Positions 16,250 through 26,912 are shown, numbered from the stretch's first letter. The stretch: 62,780 nt of DNA from Paeniroseomonas aquatica (GCF_030409335.1 NZ_JAUFPN010000033.1:1-62780); one strand, 5' to 3'. Notes: generated from the letters alone by a model not told the origin. A program made the numbers and translations.

Positions 16250-17219
16250 GCGCGGCGGATCCTTCGGCGGCGGCGAAGAAGCGGAGCTTCGCCAGGTATT
16301 CCAGCGGGTCCTTGCGCGTCACCAGCGCCCCGGGCGGCGTCGCCATCCAGTCGTAGAGCCGCGTCAGCAGGAAGCGCATCGCCGCGCCGCGGCACAGCAC
16401 CGGCAGCGCCGCCGCCTCCGCCGCGGTCAGGGGCCGGACCCGCTGGTAGGCGGCCAGCAGCGCATGCGCCCGGGTGACGTTGTAGGCGCCGTCCGGCTCG
16501 AAGGCCCAGGCGTTCAGGCAGACGGCGATGTCGTAGGCGAGCAGGTCGGTGCAGGCGAAGTAGAAGTCGATCAGCCCGGAGACGACCGGGCGGCCGTCCG
16601 GTCCGTCCAGGAAGAAGACATTGTCCGGGAAGAGATCCGCATGGATCTGGCCGACCGGCAGCGCCCCCGTCGCCGGCCAGGCCGCCAGGATCGCCGCCAG
16701 CTTGCCGTCCAGCTCGGCGATGAGCCCGGGCTGCACGGCATCGCCGCCGGCGCGGCAGCGGTCGAGCAACGGCCCCCAGGCAGATGGCCCGAGCCCGTTC
16801 GGCCGGACCGCATGGAAGCCGGCACTGGCCGCATGCAGCCGCCCGAGCGCCTCGCCCAGCGGCGCCGCATGCGCCGGCCGCACCCGGCGCGGCCAGACCC
16901 CGGGCAGGAAGGTGCAGATGGCCGCCGGCCGGCCGGCAAGCTCGCGCAGCGCCACGCCGTCCCGCGCCTTCACCGGCTGCGGGCAGCGCAGGCCCTGCGC
17001 CGCCAGATGCTCCATGAGGCCGAGGAACCAGGGCAGCTCCACCGGGTCCACCCGCTTCTCGTACAGCGTCAACACGAAGTCGCCGCTGCCGGTCTTCAGC
17101 GCGTAGTTGGAATTCTCCACGCCTTCCGCGATGCCGCGGAAGGCGACCAGCTCGCCCAGGGGATAGGCGGCGAGGAAGGTTCGCAGCGCCTCGTCGGTGA
17201 CTTCGGTATAGACGGCCAT
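16239..17219 (-). CDS. thrB: Homoserine kinase (ThrB2, APH-like fold)
   Basis: A 326-residue kinase of the aminoglycoside-phosphotransferase-like fold that phosphorylates homoserine in threonine synthesis. It shows the family start ([19 protein letters not shown]), GVENSNYAL, the catalytic [12 protein letters not shown] loop and [16 protein letters not shown] metal site. Length and N-terminus fit alphaproteobacterial ThrB. It lies between ispH and rnhA and overlaps rnhA by 11 bases, indicating translational coupling. Confidence 0.95.
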   Translation of the reverse strand: MAVYTEVTDEALRTFLAAYPLGELVAFRGIAEGVENSNYALKTGSGDFVLTLYEKRVDPVELPWFLGLMEHLAAQGLRCPQPVKARDGVALRELAGRPAAICTFLPGVWPRRVRPAHAAPLGEALGRLHAASAGFHAVRPNGLGPSAWGPLLDRCRAGGDAVQPGLIAELDGKLAAILAAWPATGALPVGQIHADLFPDNVFFLDGPDGRPVVSGLIDFYFACTDLLAYDIAVCLNAWAFEPDGAYNVTRAHALLAAYQRVRPLTAAEAAALPVLCRGAAMRFLLTRLYDWMATPPGALVTRKDPLEYLAKLRFFAAAEGSAALGL

Positions 17220-17266
17220 GGCGGGCTTCTAACGTGCCCGCGAGCCTCGGGATACTGGCGCCGGGA

Positions 17267-18253
17267 CTATCGGGCCGGCTCGGTCACCAGCGCCGCCGGC
17301 AGCTTGAAGGTGATGGTCTCCTCCGCCACCACGACCTCCTCGATCAGCAGGCTGAAGCGCTCCCGCAACCGGGTCAGCACCTCCTCGACCAGCACCTCCG
17401 GGGCGCTGGCGCCGGCGGTGATCCCGATGGTGCTGACGCCTTCCGCCAGGGAGAGATCCAGGTCGCGGCCGCGCTGGACCATCACCGCCCGCGGGCAGCC
17501 GGCGCGTTCCGCCACTTCCACCAGCCGCAGCGAGTTGGAGGAATTCGGCGCCCCGACCACCACCATCAGATCGGCCCGGTTGGCGATGGCCTTCACCGCG
17601 GCCTGGCGATTGGTCGTGGCGTAGCAGATGTCCTCCTTCGCCGGGGCGTGGATGTCCGGGAAGCGCTCCCGCAGCGCCGCGACGATGTCCGCCGTGTCGT
17701 CGACCGAGAGCGTGGTCTGGGTGATGAAGGCCAGCGGCAGGCCGGAGGGCACCGGCGCGGTGCGGGCCTGGGCGGCATCCTCGATCAGGGTCACGGTGCC
17801 CTCGGGCAGCTGCCCCATGGTGCCGACCACCTCCGGATGGCCGGCATGGCCGATCAGCAGCATGTGCCGGCCGCGGGCGAAATGCTGTTCCGCCTCGCGG
17901 TGGACCTTGCTCACCAGCGGACAGGTCGCGTCCAGGTAGAACAGCTTGCGGCGACTGGCCTCGGCCGGCACCGCCTTGGGCACGCCATGGGCGGAAAACA
18001 CCACGGGGGCGTCGTCCGGCACCTCGTCCAGCTCCTCGACGAAGACCGCGCCCTGGCGTTCCAGGCTCTCGACCACGAAGCGGTTGTGCACGATCTCATG
18101 CCGGACATAGACCGGCGCGCCGTAGCGCCGGATCGCCTCCTCGACGATCTTGATGGCGCGGTCCACGCCGGCGCAGAAGCCGCGTGGCCCGGCCAGCAGG
18201 ATTTTCAGGCTGGGAAGGTTGCCAACGGGCGGGTTGCCGGTATGCAGGTCCAT
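17267..18253 (-). CDS. ispH: 4-hydroxy-3-methylbut-2-enyl diphosphate reductase
   Basis: A 328-residue iron-sulfur enzyme for the last step of the MEP isoprenoid pathway, making IPP and DMAPP. The three cluster-binding cysteines are C27 (GPRGFCAGV), C111 (DATCPLV) and C210 (EDICYAT). Also visible are the substrate-binding HEIVHN, SAHGV and IGHAGHPE motifs and ITAGASAPE near the end. It heads ispH-thrB-rnhA. A 160-base gap to the divergent lipoprotein gene should hold its promoter. Confidence 0.97.
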   Translation of the reverse strand: MDLHTGNPPVGNLPSLKILLAGPRGFCAGVDRAIKIVEEAIRRYGAPVYVRHEIVHNRFVVESLERQGAVFVEELDEVPDDAPVVFSAHGVPKAVPAEASRRKLFYLDATCPLVSKVHREAEQHFARGRHMLLIGHAGHPEVVGTMGQLPEGTVTLIEDAAQARTAPVPSGLPLAFITQTTLSVDDTADIVAALRERFPDIHAPAKEDICYATTNRQAAVKAIANRADLMVVVGAPNSSNSLRLVEVAERAGCPRAVMVQRGRDLDLSLAEGVSTIGITAGASAPEVLVEEVLTRLRERFSLLIEEVVVAEETITFKLPAALVTEPAR

Positions 18254-18413
18254 GGTGCCTCTCGCTCGCTAGGCGCTATTTGCCGTGCCGATGGTCTGAT
18301 AGGCCCATAAGTGCCGGTACGGGGGTGCCAATACGGCGTCTCAATGCGGTGTCTCAAGTGGTGTATTGGGTCCGGGGCACACTAGCGGCCATCGGGTCGG
18401 GCTCAAGGGGGAT

Positions 18414-18959
18414 ATGGGGATGCGGGTTAGACTTGTCCTGGTGGCATTGGCGCTGCCGTTGCTGGCCGGTTGCGGCTCGGCCGGCACCACGACCCGGCTG
18501 CCCACGGCCTGCCCCACCCCGGGCCTGCTGGCCGAGGGTGCCGACCTCACCCGGCACCGCCCCGGACCGGTCCAGGACCTCACCACCCTCGAATTCGATG
18601 CGAAGCTGACCGGCCTCAGCGGCGCCTGCGCGGCCGGCCGCGACGACCGCAGCATCGAGATGCAGCTCACCACCGGCTTCAGCGTCGAGCGCGGCGCTGC
18701 TTCGGACGGCCGCAGCGTGGACCTGCCCTGGTTCGTCGCGGTCCTGGACCGGCGCAGCGACCAGATCCTGAGCCGGCAGATCTTCGTCGAACGCGCCGGC
18801 TTCGCCCGCAACGAGACCCGCACCGCCATCACCAGCGCCCCGGTCACCCTGTCCCTGCCGGTCGGGGAGAATCGCCGGGCGGCGGATTACCGGATCCTGG
18901 TCTCCTTCATGCTGAGCGAGGAGGATCTGGCCCTCAACCGCCGGCGCGGCCCCCGTTAG
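18414..18959 (+). CDS. Putative outer-membrane or periplasmic lipoprotein
   Basis: About 181 residues with a clear lipoprotein signal: a basic start, a hydrophobic core and the lipobox LLAGC, so the mature protein would begin at that cysteine. The rest is a beta-rich domain of about 155 residues seen as hypothetical in related bacteria; I do not recognise a functional motif. AAGGGGGAT precedes the ATG at 18414; an ATG six bases later is equally possible. It is divergent from ispH and ends just before the riboswitch. Confidence 0.8.
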   Translation: MGMRVRLVLVALALPLLAGCGSAGTTTRLPTACPTPGLLAEGADLTRHRPGPVQDLTTLEFDAKLTGLSGACAAGRDDRSIEMQLTTGFSVERGAASDGRSVDLPWFVAVLDRRSDQILSRQIFVERAGFARNETRTAITSAPVTLSLPVGENRRAADYRILVSFMLSEEDLALNRRRGPR

Positions 18960-19036
18960 CGCCGGCACGGCCAACTCGCGCCGAAGAGGATTGCGTGGCG
19001 GGCTGGCCAAGGGCTAGACAAGCCTACCCGCAGATA

Positions 19037-19236
19037 CCGCGCGGGAGAGAGGGATGCCCCGGCCCACCGGGCAGCATCCCCGCCGAAGGCGCAACCGGCC
19101 CCCGGAAACGCTCAGGCAGAAGGGCCGCGCGGAGAAGGGACCTCTGGAAAGCTCGGTGCCGCAAGGTATCGGCACCGAAGGAGTAAGGCCCGGCCAAAGC
19201 CGCAGCCGAATCTCTCAGGTTCACCGGACAGAGGGG
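19037..19236 (+). ncRNA. Tandem glycine riboswitch
   Basis: Two consecutive glycine aptamers precede gcvT. Aptamer I (about 19037-19132) has GGAGAG, GCCGAAGGCGCAA (19082) and ACGCTCAGGCA (19108), closed by CCGCGCGG pairs. Aptamer II (about 19139-19236) has CCTCTGGAAAGC, ACCGAAGGAGTAA (19174), TCTCTCAGG (19211) and the terminal CCGGACAGAGG, which pairs with the first strand. Tandem glycine aptamers normally turn on glycine-cleavage genes when glycine is high. The short linker fits cooperative tandem architecture. Confidence 0.93.
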
Positions 19237-19280
19237 GGCCACGGACTTCAACTCACGCCGCGGATGCGGTCGGGGGACCC

Positions 19281-20387
19281 GTGGCCGATACAGATCAGTT
19301 GCTTGAGACACCGCTGGGCGGACTGCACCGCGAACTCGGGGGCCGCATGGTCCCCTTCGCCGGCTATGCCATGCCGGTGCAATACCCCGCCGGCATCCTG
19401 ACCGAGCACCTCCATGTCCGCAGCCAGGCCGGGCTGTTCGACGTCTCCCACATGGGCCAGGCCGAGCTGGTGGGGGAGGGGGCCGCGGCGGCGCTCGAGC
19501 GGGTCACCCCCGCCGATGTCCAGGCATTGAAGCCCGGCCGGCAGCGCTACGGCCTGCTGATGACCCCCACGGGCGGCATCTTCGACGATTTCATGGTGGC
19601 CAACCTCGGCGACCGCTTGTTCCTCGTGGTCAATGCCAGCCGCAAGCACGAGGACTTCGCCCTCATCGAGCAGGGGTTGCCGGCCGGCGTCCGGCTGAAC
19701 CGGCTGCCGGACCGCGCCCTGCTGGCGCTGCAAGGGCCGGGCGCGGCCGCCGCCCTGGGCCCCGTCGCCCCGGCGCTGACCGCGCTGACCTTCATGGGCA
19801 TCACCGCGGCCGAGGTCGCCGGCGTGCCCATCCTCGCCAGCCGCAGCGGCTATACCGGGGAGGATGGCTGGGAGATCAGCGCCCCGGCCGAGCAGGCCGA
19901 GGCCCTGGCCAAGGCGCTGCTGGCGCTGCCGGGCGTGATGCCCGCCGGGCTCGGCGCCCGCGATTCGCTGCGGCTGGAGGCGGGGCTCTGCCTCTATGGC
20001 TCGGACATCGACGAGACCACCAGCCCGGTCGAGGCCGCCCTCGTCTGGTCCATCGGCAAGCGCCGCCGCATGGCCTGGGACTTCCCCGGCGCCGAGCGGG
20101 TGCGCGAGGAATTGGCCAATGGCGCGGCGCGCGTCCGCGTCGGGCTGAAGCCGGAGGGCCGCCAGCCGGCCCGCGGCCATACCGCGATCCATGCCCCCGG
20201 TGGCGGCGCCATCGGCGAGATCACATCTGGCGGCTTCGGCCCCTCGCTCGGCGGCCCCATGGCCATGGGCTACGTCGCCCGCGACCACGCCACCGATGGC
20301 ACCGCCCTCGACCTCATGGTGCGCGGCAAGCCGCTCGCCGCCCGCGTCGCCCCGATGCCCTTCGTCCCCCACCGCTACGCCCGGTAA
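19281..20387 (+). CDS. gcvT: Glycine cleavage system T protein (aminomethyltransferase)
   Basis: A 368-residue tetrahydrofolate-dependent aminomethyltransferase that releases ammonia from the lipoyl-bound aminomethyl group and forms methylene-THF. Typical features are MVPFAGYAMPVQYP, LFDVSHMGQ, SRSGYTGEDGWEI and LGARDSLRLEAGLCLYG. The GTG at 19281 follows GGGGGA. It is the first gene after the tandem glycine riboswitch and is followed after 12 bases by gcvH. Confidence 0.97.
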   Translation: MADTDQLLETPLGGLHRELGGRMVPFAGYAMPVQYPAGILTEHLHVRSQAGLFDVSHMGQAELVGEGAAAALERVTPADVQALKPGRQRYGLLMTPTGGIFDDFMVANLGDRLFLVVNASRKHEDFALIEQGLPAGVRLNRLPDRALLALQGPGAAAALGPVAPALTALTFMGITAAEVAGVPILASRSGYTGEDGWEISAPAEQAEALAKALLALPGVMPAGLGARDSLRLEAGLCLYGSDIDETTSPVEAALVWSIGKRRRMAWDFPGAERVREELANGAARVRVGLKPEGRQPARGHTAIHAPGGGAIGEITSGGFGPSLGGPMAMGYVARDHATDGTALDLMVRGKPLAARVAPMPFVPHRYAR

Positions 20388-20399
20388 GGAGCCCATCCC

Positions 20400-20777
20400 A
20401 TGTCCGAGATGAAATACACCCAGGATCACGAATGGGTCCGGGCCGAGGGCGATGCCGCCACCATCGGGATCACCGACCATGCCCAGACCGCGCTCGGCGA
20501 CGTGGTCTTCGTCGACCTGCCTGAGGTCGGCCGCGAGGTGACCGCCGGCGAGGCCATCGCGGTGGTCGAGAGCGTGAAGGCCGCCTCCGACGTCTATGCG
20601 CCGATCGCCGGCCGCATCGTTGAGGTCAATGCCGCCCTGGTCGACGACCCCGGGCTGATCAACCGCGAGCCGACCGGCGAGGGCTGGTTCTTCAGGATCG
20701 AGGCCAGCGAGCCCGCCGCCATCGCCGCCCTGATGGACGAGGCCGGCTATGCCGCCTTCGTGGAGAGCCAGTCTTGA
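20400..20777 (+). CDS. gcvH: Glycine cleavage system H protein (lipoyl carrier)
   Basis: A 125-residue lipoyl carrier that shuttles the aminomethyl intermediate between P, T and L proteins. It shows YTQDHEWV near the start and the lipoylation site [10 protein letters not shown] with K60, then [17 protein letters not shown] precedes the ATG. The stop overlaps the start of gcvP (TTGA), giving tight coupling. The lipoamide dehydrogenase (L protein) is not in this window. Confidence 0.98.
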   Translation: MSEMKYTQDHEWVRAEGDAATIGITDHAQTALGDVVFVDLPEVGREVTAGEAIAVVESVKAASDVYAPIAGRIVEVNAALVDDPGLINREPTGEGWFFRIEASEPAAIAALMDEAGYAAFVESQS

Positions 20778-23668
20778 GCATCCTCGTGGAACTCGCGGCG
20801 CTGGAGGACGGCGCCGAATTCGCCCGTCGCCACATCGGCCCGGGGCCGGACGACATCACGGCGATGCTGCAGGTGGTGGGCGCCGCCAGCCTCGACGAGA
20901 TGGCCGCCCATACCGTGCCGGCGAGCATCCGCCAGGCCGATCTCTCCGCCCTGCCGCCGCCGGCGACCGAGGCCGAGGCCATCGCCGAGCTGCGGGCGCT
21001 CGCCGAGCGGAACCAGCGGCTGAAGTCGCTGATCGGCCTCGGCTACCACGGCACCCATGTGCCGCCGGTGATCCTGCGCAACGTGCTGGAGAACCCCGGC
21101 TGGTACACCGCCTACACCCCCTACCAGGCCGAGATCGCGCAGGGGCGGCTGGAAGCCCTGGTGAATTTCCAGACCATGGTGGCCGAGCTCGCCGGCCTGC
21201 CGGTCGCCAATGCCTCGCTGCTCGATGAGGGCACCGCGGCCGCCGAGGCGGTGGCGCTGGCCCATGCCGCGCACAAGGGCAAGTCCAACACCCTACTGGT
21301 CGCCGCCGATCTGCATCCGCAGACGCTCGCCGTGGTCCGCACCCGGGCCGAGCCGGTCGGCATCACCGTGCAGGTCGTCCCGCCCGCCGGCCTCGTCGCC
21401 GCCGCGGCGGAGAAGCCCTTCGCCGTGCTGCTGCAGTACCCCGGCACCACCGGTGAGGTCCGCGACCTGACGCCGGAGATCGCCGCCGCCCATGACGCCG
21501 GGGCGCTGGCCATCGTCGCCGCCGATCCGCTCTCGCTGTGTCTGCTGACGCCGCCGGGCGAGATGGGCGCCGATGTCGTCATCGGCAGCACCCAGCGCTT
21601 CGGCGTGCCGCTCGGCTATGGCGGGCCGCATGCGGCCTACATGGCGGTGAAGGATGCGCTGAAGCGCCTGCTGCCGGGGCGGCTGGTCGGCGTCTCGCTC
21701 GACGCCGCCGGCAATCCGGCCATGCGGCTCGCGCTGCAGACGCGGGAGCAGCATATCCGGCGGGAGAAGGCGACCTCCAACATCTGCACCGCGCAGGTGC
21801 TGCTGGCGGTCATGGCCGGGATGTATGCGGTCTGGCACGGGCCGGAAGGGCTGGCGCGCATCGCCCGGCGGGTGAACCTGCACGCCCGGCTGCTGGCCGA
21901 GGCCGCCCGCCGCGGCGGCTTCACCCTGCGGCACGAGGCCTTCTTCGACACCATCGCCATCGAGGCCGGCGACCGCGCCGATGCGTTGATGCAGGGTGCC
22001 GTGAAGCGCGGCTTCAACCTCTGGCGCGTCGATGCCGGCTGCGTCTCCATCGCCCTTGACGAAACCGTCACGCGGGACGACCTCGCGGCGCTGGCCGATC
22101 TGCTCGGCGGCGGCGCGCTCGATGCGCTGACGGCAAAGCACAGCCTGCCGGAGCCGCTGGCCCGCCACAGCGCCTACCTCACCGCCGAGGTCTTCCGCAG
22201 CCACCACTCCGAACACGCCATGCTGCGCTACCTCAAGCGCCTCGAGGACAAGGATGTCGCGCTGAACCGCAGCATGATCCCGCTCGGGTCCTGCACGATG
22301 AAGCTGAACGCGACGGCGGAGATGATCCCGATCACCTTCCCCGGCTTCGCCGAGATCCATCCCTTCGCGCCGGAGGACCAGGCGCAGGGGTACTTCACGA
22401 TGATCAAGCAGCTCGAGGATTGGCTCTGCGCCGTCACCGGCTTCGCCGCGGTCTCGCTGCAGCCGAATGCCGGCAGCCAGGGCGAATACGCCGGGCTGCT
22501 CGCCATCCGCGCCTGGCACCGGGCCCAGGGCAACGACCAGCGCGACGTCTGCCTCATCCCGAGCAGCGCGCATGGCACCAACCCGGCCAGCGCCGTGATG
22601 GCGGGGATGAAGGTCGTGGTCGTCGGCTGCGACCGCGACGGCAACGTCGACCTCAAGGATCTCGAGGCCAAGGCGGCGCAGCACGCCGAGCGGCTGGCGG
22701 CGCTGATGGTGACCTACCCCAGCACCCACGGCGTCTTCGAGGAGGCGATCAAGGACATCTGCGCCCTGGTGCATCGCCATGGCGGCCAGGTCTACATGGA
22801 TGGCGCCAACATGAATGCGCAGGTCGGCCTGACCTCGCCGGCGGCCATCGGCGCTGATGTCTGCCACCTGAACCTGCACAAGACCTTCTGCATCCCGCAT
22901 GGCGGCGGCGGTCCCGGCGTCGGGCCCATCGGCGTCGCAGCGCATCTGGCGCCGCACCTGCCGAACCACCCCTTCCACAGCGGCGCCGGCCCGGCGACCG
23001 GCTATGGCCCGGTCTCCGCGGCGCCCTTCGGCAGCGCCGCCATCCTGCCGATCTCCTACGCCTATATCCGCATGATGGGCGCCGAAGGCCTGACCCGGGC
23101 GACGCAGGTGGCGATCCTGTCCGCCAACTACATGGCCCGCCGGCTGGAGCAGCACTACCCCGTGCTCTACCGCGGCCTCCGCGGCATGGTGGCGCATGAG
23201 TGCATCCTCGACTGCCGCGGCTTCCAGCAGGGCGGCGGCGTCATGGTCGAGGACATCGCCAAGCGGCTGCAGGACTACGGCTACCACGCACCGACCATGT
23301 CCTGGCCGGTCTCCGGCACGCTGATGGTGGAGCCCACCGAGAGCGAGCCGAAGGAGGAGCTGGACCGCTTCTGCGACGCCATGATCGCCATCCGCGCCGA
23401 AATCCGCGCGGTGGAGCAGGGCCGCTCCGACCGTGCCGACAACCCGCTGAAGAATGCCCCGCATACCGCCGCCGAGGTCATGGCGACGGAGTGGGCGCAT
23501 CCCTACAGCCGGGAGGACGCCGCCTTCCCGCTGCCCTTCGTCCGCGCCCACAAGTACTGGCCGCCGGTGAAGCGCGTCGACAACGTCTACGGCGACCGCA
23601 ACCTGGTCTGCACCTGCGCGCCGCTCGAGGCCTATGCGCAGGCCATGCATCTCCAGGCCGCCGAATGA
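20774..23668 (+). CDS. gcvP: Glycine dehydrogenase (decarboxylating), P protein
   Basis: A 964-residue single-chain P protein carrying both halves that are separate subunits in some bacteria. It decarboxylates glycine with pyridoxal phosphate. The N-terminal half has FARRHIGP and [13 protein letters not shown]; the C-terminal half has [10 protein letters not shown] and the PLP lysine K703 in [17 protein letters not shown]. The start is a TTG overlapping the gcvH stop. Its own stop overlaps the ATG of the NUDIX gene, extending the operon. Confidence 0.97.
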   Translation: MSILVELAALEDGAEFARRHIGPGPDDITAMLQVVGAASLDEMAAHTVPASIRQADLSALPPPATEAEAIAELRALAERNQRLKSLIGLGYHGTHVPPVILRNVLENPGWYTAYTPYQAEIAQGRLEALVNFQTMVAELAGLPVANASLLDEGTAAAEAVALAHAAHKGKSNTLLVAADLHPQTLAVVRTRAEPVGITVQVVPPAGLVAAAAEKPFAVLLQYPGTTGEVRDLTPEIAAAHDAGALAIVAADPLSLCLLTPPGEMGADVVIGSTQRFGVPLGYGGPHAAYMAVKDALKRLLPGRLVGVSLDAAGNPAMRLALQTREQHIRREKATSNICTAQVLLAVMAGMYAVWHGPEGLARIARRVNLHARLLAEAARRGGFTLRHEAFFDTIAIEAGDRADALMQGAVKRGFNLWRVDAGCVSIALDETVTRDDLAALADLLGGGALDALTAKHSLPEPLARHSAYLTAEVFRSHHSEHAMLRYLKRLEDKDVALNRSMIPLGSCTMKLNATAEMIPITFPGFAEIHPFAPEDQAQGYFTMIKQLEDWLCAVTGFAAVSLQPNAGSQGEYAGLLAIRAWHRAQGNDQRDVCLIPSSAHGTNPASAVMAGMKVVVVGCDRDGNVDLKDLEAKAAQHAERLAALMVTYPSTHGVFEEAIKDICALVHRHGGQVYMDGANMNAQVGLTSPAAIGADVCHLNLHKTFCIPHGGGGPGVGPIGVAAHLAPHLPNHPFHSGAGPATGYGPVSAAPFGSAAILPISYAYIRMMGAEGLTRATQVAILSANYMARRLEQHYPVLYRGLRGMVAHECILDCRGFQQGGGVMVEDIAKRLQDYGYHAPTMSWPVSGTLMVEPTESEPKEELDRFCDAMIAIRAEIRAVEQGRSDRADNPLKNAPHTAAEVMATEWAHPYSREDAAFPLPFVRAHKYWPPVKRVDNVYGDRNLVCTCAPLEAYAQAMHLQAAE

Positions 23669-24222
23669 CGATCAAGCCCTGGCGCCGGACCGGCAGCCGC
23701 ACGGTCCACCGCGACCGCTGGGTGCATCTCCGCGCCGAGGCCTGGGTGACCGGGGAGGGCAAGGTGCTGGACCCCTGGTACATGCTGGACTGGCCGGACC
23801 TCGTGCATGTGGTGGCGCTGACGCCGGATGACCGGATGGTGCTGGTCCGCCAGTTCCGCCCGGGCGCCGAGGCCACCGTCCTCGAGCTGCCGGGCGGCAT
23901 GGTGGAGGCGCATGAGGCCGATCCCGTCGCCGCCGGCCGGCGGGAGTTCACCGAGGAGACCGGCTATGCCGCCGAGGGCTTCCGGCTGGTGAGCACCCTC
24001 CGCCATGATCCCGCCCATGCCGGCAACCGCCTGCATGTGGTGCTGGCCGAGGGCGCCGTCCCCGCGGCCGCGCAGCAACTCGACCACGGGGAGGAGATCG
24101 CGGTCGAGTGCCTGCCGGTCAGTGAGGTCGTGGCCGGCCTCGGTGCCGGGCTGATCGGCAATGCCGGGCATGTCGGCCCCATCCTTCTCGCCTTGCGGGC
24201 GGCGGGGCGCCTAGGCTTCTGA
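23665..24222 (+). CDS. NUDIX hydrolase, ADP-ribose-pyrophosphatase-like
   Basis: A 185-residue NUDIX protein. The box reads [11 protein letters not shown] then [14 protein letters not shown]; it has one more residue between the first Glu and the REx2EE helix than the classical spacing, but the metal-binding REFTEE core is intact. Upstream [18 protein letters not shown] resembles ADP-sugar and ADP-ribose hydrolases. The ATG overlaps the gcvP stop (ATGA), so it is read from the riboswitch-controlled message. A role linked to glycine or one-carbon flux is inferred from position only. Confidence 0.88.
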   Translation: MTIKPWRRTGSRTVHRDRWVHLRAEAWVTGEGKVLDPWYMLDWPDLVHVVALTPDDRMVLVRQFRPGAEATVLELPGGMVEAHEADPVAAGRREFTEETGYAAEGFRLVSTLRHDPAHAGNRLHVVLAEGAVPAAAQQLDHGEEIAVECLPVSEVVAGLGAGLIGNAGHVGPILLALRAAGRLGF

Positions 24223-24555
24223 ATGACCGCTCGATTCGTCTACCCCGCCGCCCTGGCGGCGCTCTCCCCGAATGAGCCCGGCCGGCTGTCCGCGCGCATC
24301 TTCGGCCATGGCAGCCTGGAGGTCCGCTGGTATGCCCCGCGCGGCGTCGACCCCCAGACGCCGCACACCCGGGACGAAGCCTATGTCGTCGTCAGCGGCG
24401 AGGGGCAGTTCCGCTGCAACGGCGTGGTCTCTCCCTGCCGCGCCGGCGACCTGGTCTTCGCCCCGGCCGGCGCCGAGCACCGCTTCGAGGGGTTCTCCGA
24501 GGATTTCGCCGCCTGGGTTCTCTTCTACGGGCCCGAAGGCGGCGAGGCGGACTGA
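24223..24555 (+). CDS. Small cupin-domain protein
   Basis: A 110-residue single cupin. Cupin motif 1 is PHTRDEAYVVVSGEGQF (only one His is in the usual position, with Glu following) and motif 2 is AGDLVFAPAGAEHRFEGF with a conserved His. Metal-binding is therefore likely. The ATG directly follows the NUDIX stop with no gap, making it the last clear gene of the gcv message. Catalytic or sensory role unknown. Confidence 0.82.
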   Translation: MTARFVYPAALAALSPNEPGRLSARIFGHGSLEVRWYAPRGVDPQTPHTRDEAYVVVSGEGQFRCNGVVSPCRAGDLVFAPAGAEHRFEGFSEDFAAWVLFYGPEGGEAD

Positions 24556-24585
24556 ACCGCCCGGGCGGGGCGGCGTTGCCCCGGG

Positions 24586-24774
24586 ATGAGCACAGCAGAC
24601 AAGCCGACCGGCGCGGCGGAGACGATGAACTCCGCCGATCCCGCTTCGAAGATCACCGCGGCCAAGGTGCAGCAGGGCGGCACCACGCAGAATCCGAAGG
24701 CCAAGGTCCCCTCGGACCTCTATCCGGACCCGCCCGGCGTCACGGACACGACGCCGGGCGCGCCGGATGACTAG
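24586..24774 (+). CDS. Possible small hydrophilic protein
   Basis: A 62-residue open frame rich in Pro, Thr, Asp and Lys, with no hydrophobic core and no recognisable motif; it would be disordered. It begins 30 bases after the cupin stop but lacks a clear ribosome site. Its TAG stop overlaps the TAG of the opposing dehydrogenase gene in a shared CTAG. It could be a real short protein or an incidental frame. Confidence 0.4.
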   Translation: MSTADKPTGAAETMNSADPASKITAAKVQQGGTTQNPKAKVPSDLYPDPPGVTDTTPGAPDD

Positions 24775-25685
24775 GCCTTCTTGAGCCGCGGCGGCTCGAT
24801 CCCGGCCAGCTGGCACTGCGCATCCAGCATGGCCGAGAAATCCTTCTGCCCCCAGCCGCGCCCACGCGCGCTGCTGAAGGCCTCGCGCGCGATGGCCGCG
24901 ACCGGCAGCGTCACCTTCGCCGCATTGGCCGCCTGGACGATCAGCGACAGGTCCTTGTGCGCCAGGTCGATCGAGAAGCCCGGCACGATGTCCCCGGCCA
25001 GCACCTTGTTCGGCCAGTTCACCTTGAGCTGCCCATTGGTCGCCGTGGTGCCGTGCAGCACCTCCAGCGTCTTCTCGAGGTCGAGGCCGAAGGCGGTCGC
25101 CAGGGACAGCGCCTCGGCATTGAGCTGGCACAGGATGATGGCGAGGTAGTTGTTCACCAGCTTGCTGCGGGTGCCGGCGCCCGGACCGCCGCAGTGATGC
25201 ACGGTCGTGCCCATCGCCTCCAGCAGTGGTTTCACCCGCGCGAAATCGGCCTCGCTCGCGCCGACCATGAACAGCGATTCGCCGCGGTCGGCATGCCAGG
25301 CCAGCCGCCCGACCGGTGCGTCGACGAAGCCGATGCCCTTCGCCGCGCAGGCCGCGGCGAGCGCATCCGTCGTCTCCGGATCCACCGTCGACATGTCCAT
25401 CACCACCGAGCCCGGCGCGAGGTTGGCCAGGATGCCCTCGCCGCCCAGGACCAGCGCCTGCACTTCCTTCGGCCCCGGCAGCATGGTCAGCACCACGTCG
25501 CTGGCCTTGGCGACCGCCGCGGCGCTGCCGGCCGAGGCGGCGCCGAGGGCTTCCAGCGCCGCCACCGGCCCCGGCGCGATGTCGTGCACCGTCAGCGGGA
25601 ACTGCTTGCGGCGGATGTTCGAGGCCATGCCGCAGCCCATGCGCCCGAGCCCGATGAAACCAATCCTGTCACGCGCCTGGTCCAT
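24771..25685 (-). CDS. Beta-hydroxyacid dehydrogenase, YihU (sulfolactaldehyde reductase)-like
   Basis: A 304-residue NAD(P)-dependent enzyme of the 3-hydroxyisobutyrate dehydrogenase family. The Rossmann start is IGFIGLGRMGCGMASN; the substrate loop is VDAPVGRLAWHA; the catalytic lysine lies in GTRSKLVNNYLAI. The later SWPNKV-like WPNKVLAGDIVPGF and IDLAHKDL segments closely resemble E. coli YihU, which reduces 3-sulfolactaldehyde. Other aldehydes of three or four carbons, such as tartronate semialdehyde, remain possible. It is divergent from a TRAP receptor gene, with a 127-base intergenic region. Confidence 0.85.
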   Translation of the reverse strand: MDQARDRIGFIGLGRMGCGMASNIRRKQFPLTVHDIAPGPVAALEALGAASAGSAAAVAKASDVVLTMLPGPKEVQALVLGGEGILANLAPGSVVMDMSTVDPETTDALAAACAAKGIGFVDAPVGRLAWHADRGESLFMVGASEADFARVKPLLEAMGTTVHHCGGPGAGTRSKLVNNYLAIILCQLNAEALSLATAFGLDLEKTLEVLHGTTATNGQLKVNWPNKVLAGDIVPGFSIDLAHKDLSLIVQAANAAKVTLPVAAIAREAFSSARGRGWGQKDFSAMLDAQCQLAGIEPPRLKKA

Positions 25686-25812
25686 GCATTCTCACTCCCG
25701 AAAGGGCGCGGAGACTGGCATTGCGCGGGCCCCGGGGAAAGATGCGCCTCGTTGCGTCGGGCGGGCATTCCGCGCACTCTGCGGCAGTATCGCACCAAGG
25801 GAGATGTCCTGA

Positions 25813-26904
25813 ATGGATCGCCGCCGCTTCATCGCGACGGGTGCCGCCGGCACCGCTGGCGCCGTCACGCTTGCCGCCCCGAAGCTCGCATCGGCCCAGC
25901 CGCGGATCCGCTGGCGCTGCCCGGGCAGCTTCCCGAAATCCCTCGACACCCTGTATGGCACGCAGGAATACATCGCCAGGCGGGTCTCCGAGATGACCGA
26001 CGGCGCCTTCCAGATCCAGGTCTTCGGCCCCGGCGAGCTGGTGCCGGCCTTGCAGGTGCTGGATGCGGTCGGCAACGGCAACGTCGAATGCGGCTTTACC
26101 AGCGGCTACTACTACCTGGGCAAGGACCCCTCCCTGGCCCTCGTCACCTGCGTGCCATTCGGCCTTTCCTCCCGCCAGCACTGGGCCTGGCTGACCCATG
26201 GCGGCGGGCGCGAGCTCTATGCCGAGGTCTACCGTGACCAGGGCGTCATCGGCATCCCCGCCGGCAATACCGCGGCGCAGATGGGCGGCTGGTTCCGCAA
26301 GGAGATCAAGACCGTCGAGGATCTGAAGGGGCTGAAGTTCCGCATCGCCGGCTATGGCGGCAACGTGCTTAGCAAGCTCGGCGTCGTGACCCAGCAGATC
26401 GGCGGCCCGGACATCTACCCGGCGCTGGAGCGCGGCGTCATCGACGGCGCCGAATGGGTCGGGCCCTACGACGACGAGAAGCTCGGCTTCAACCGCGTCG
26501 CGCAGTTCTACTACTACCCCGGCTGGTGGGAGTATTCGCCCTCGATCGACCTGATGGTGAACGCCAAGGCCTACGAGGAGCTGCCGGCGCAGTACAAGGC
26601 CGTGCTGAACGCCGCCTGCACCGAGGGCTGGCACTGGATGGCGGCGCGCTACGACGTGCTGAACCCGGCCGCGCTGCGCCGGCTCATCGCCTCCGGCACC
26701 CAGCTTCGCGGCTTCCCGCGCGACGTGCTGACCGCCTGCTACCGCGCCAGCCAGGAACTCTACGCCGAGATCGGCGCGACCAATCCGCGCTTTAAGCGGA
26801 TCCATGAGAAGTGGGATGCCTTCCGGCTGGAGCAGACCCAGTGGCTGCGGGTCGCCGAGGATTCGCTCGGCAACTTCCTCGCCGCGGCGACCGTGCAGCG
26901 GTAG
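25813..26904 (+). CDS. TRAP transporter substrate-binding protein, TakP-like
   Basis: A 363-residue periplasmic DctP-family receptor with a twin-arginine signal (DRRRFIATGAAG). Segments such as GELVPALQVLDAVG, AAQMGGWFRKEI, FRIAGYGGNVL and GAEWVGPYDDEKLGF followed by YYYPGWWE match the TakP branch, which binds 2-oxo acids as dimers. AAGGGAGA precedes the ATG. The small and large TRAP membrane subunits are absent. A close paralogue follows 153 bases later. Confidence 0.92.
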   Translation: MDRRRFIATGAAGTAGAVTLAAPKLASAQPRIRWRCPGSFPKSLDTLYGTQEYIARRVSEMTDGAFQIQVFGPGELVPALQVLDAVGNGNVECGFTSGYYYLGKDPSLALVTCVPFGLSSRQHWAWLTHGGGRELYAEVYRDQGVIGIPAGNTAAQMGGWFRKEIKTVEDLKGLKFRIAGYGGNVLSKLGVVTQQIGGPDIYPALERGVIDGAEWVGPYDDEKLGFNRVAQFYYYPGWWEYSPSIDLMVNAKAYEELPAQYKAVLNAACTEGWHWMAARYDVLNPAALRRLIASGTQLRGFPRDVLTACYRASQELYAEIGATNPRFKRIHEKWDAFRLEQTQWLRVAEDSLGNFLAAATVQR

Positions 26905-26912
26905 CAACCGCC

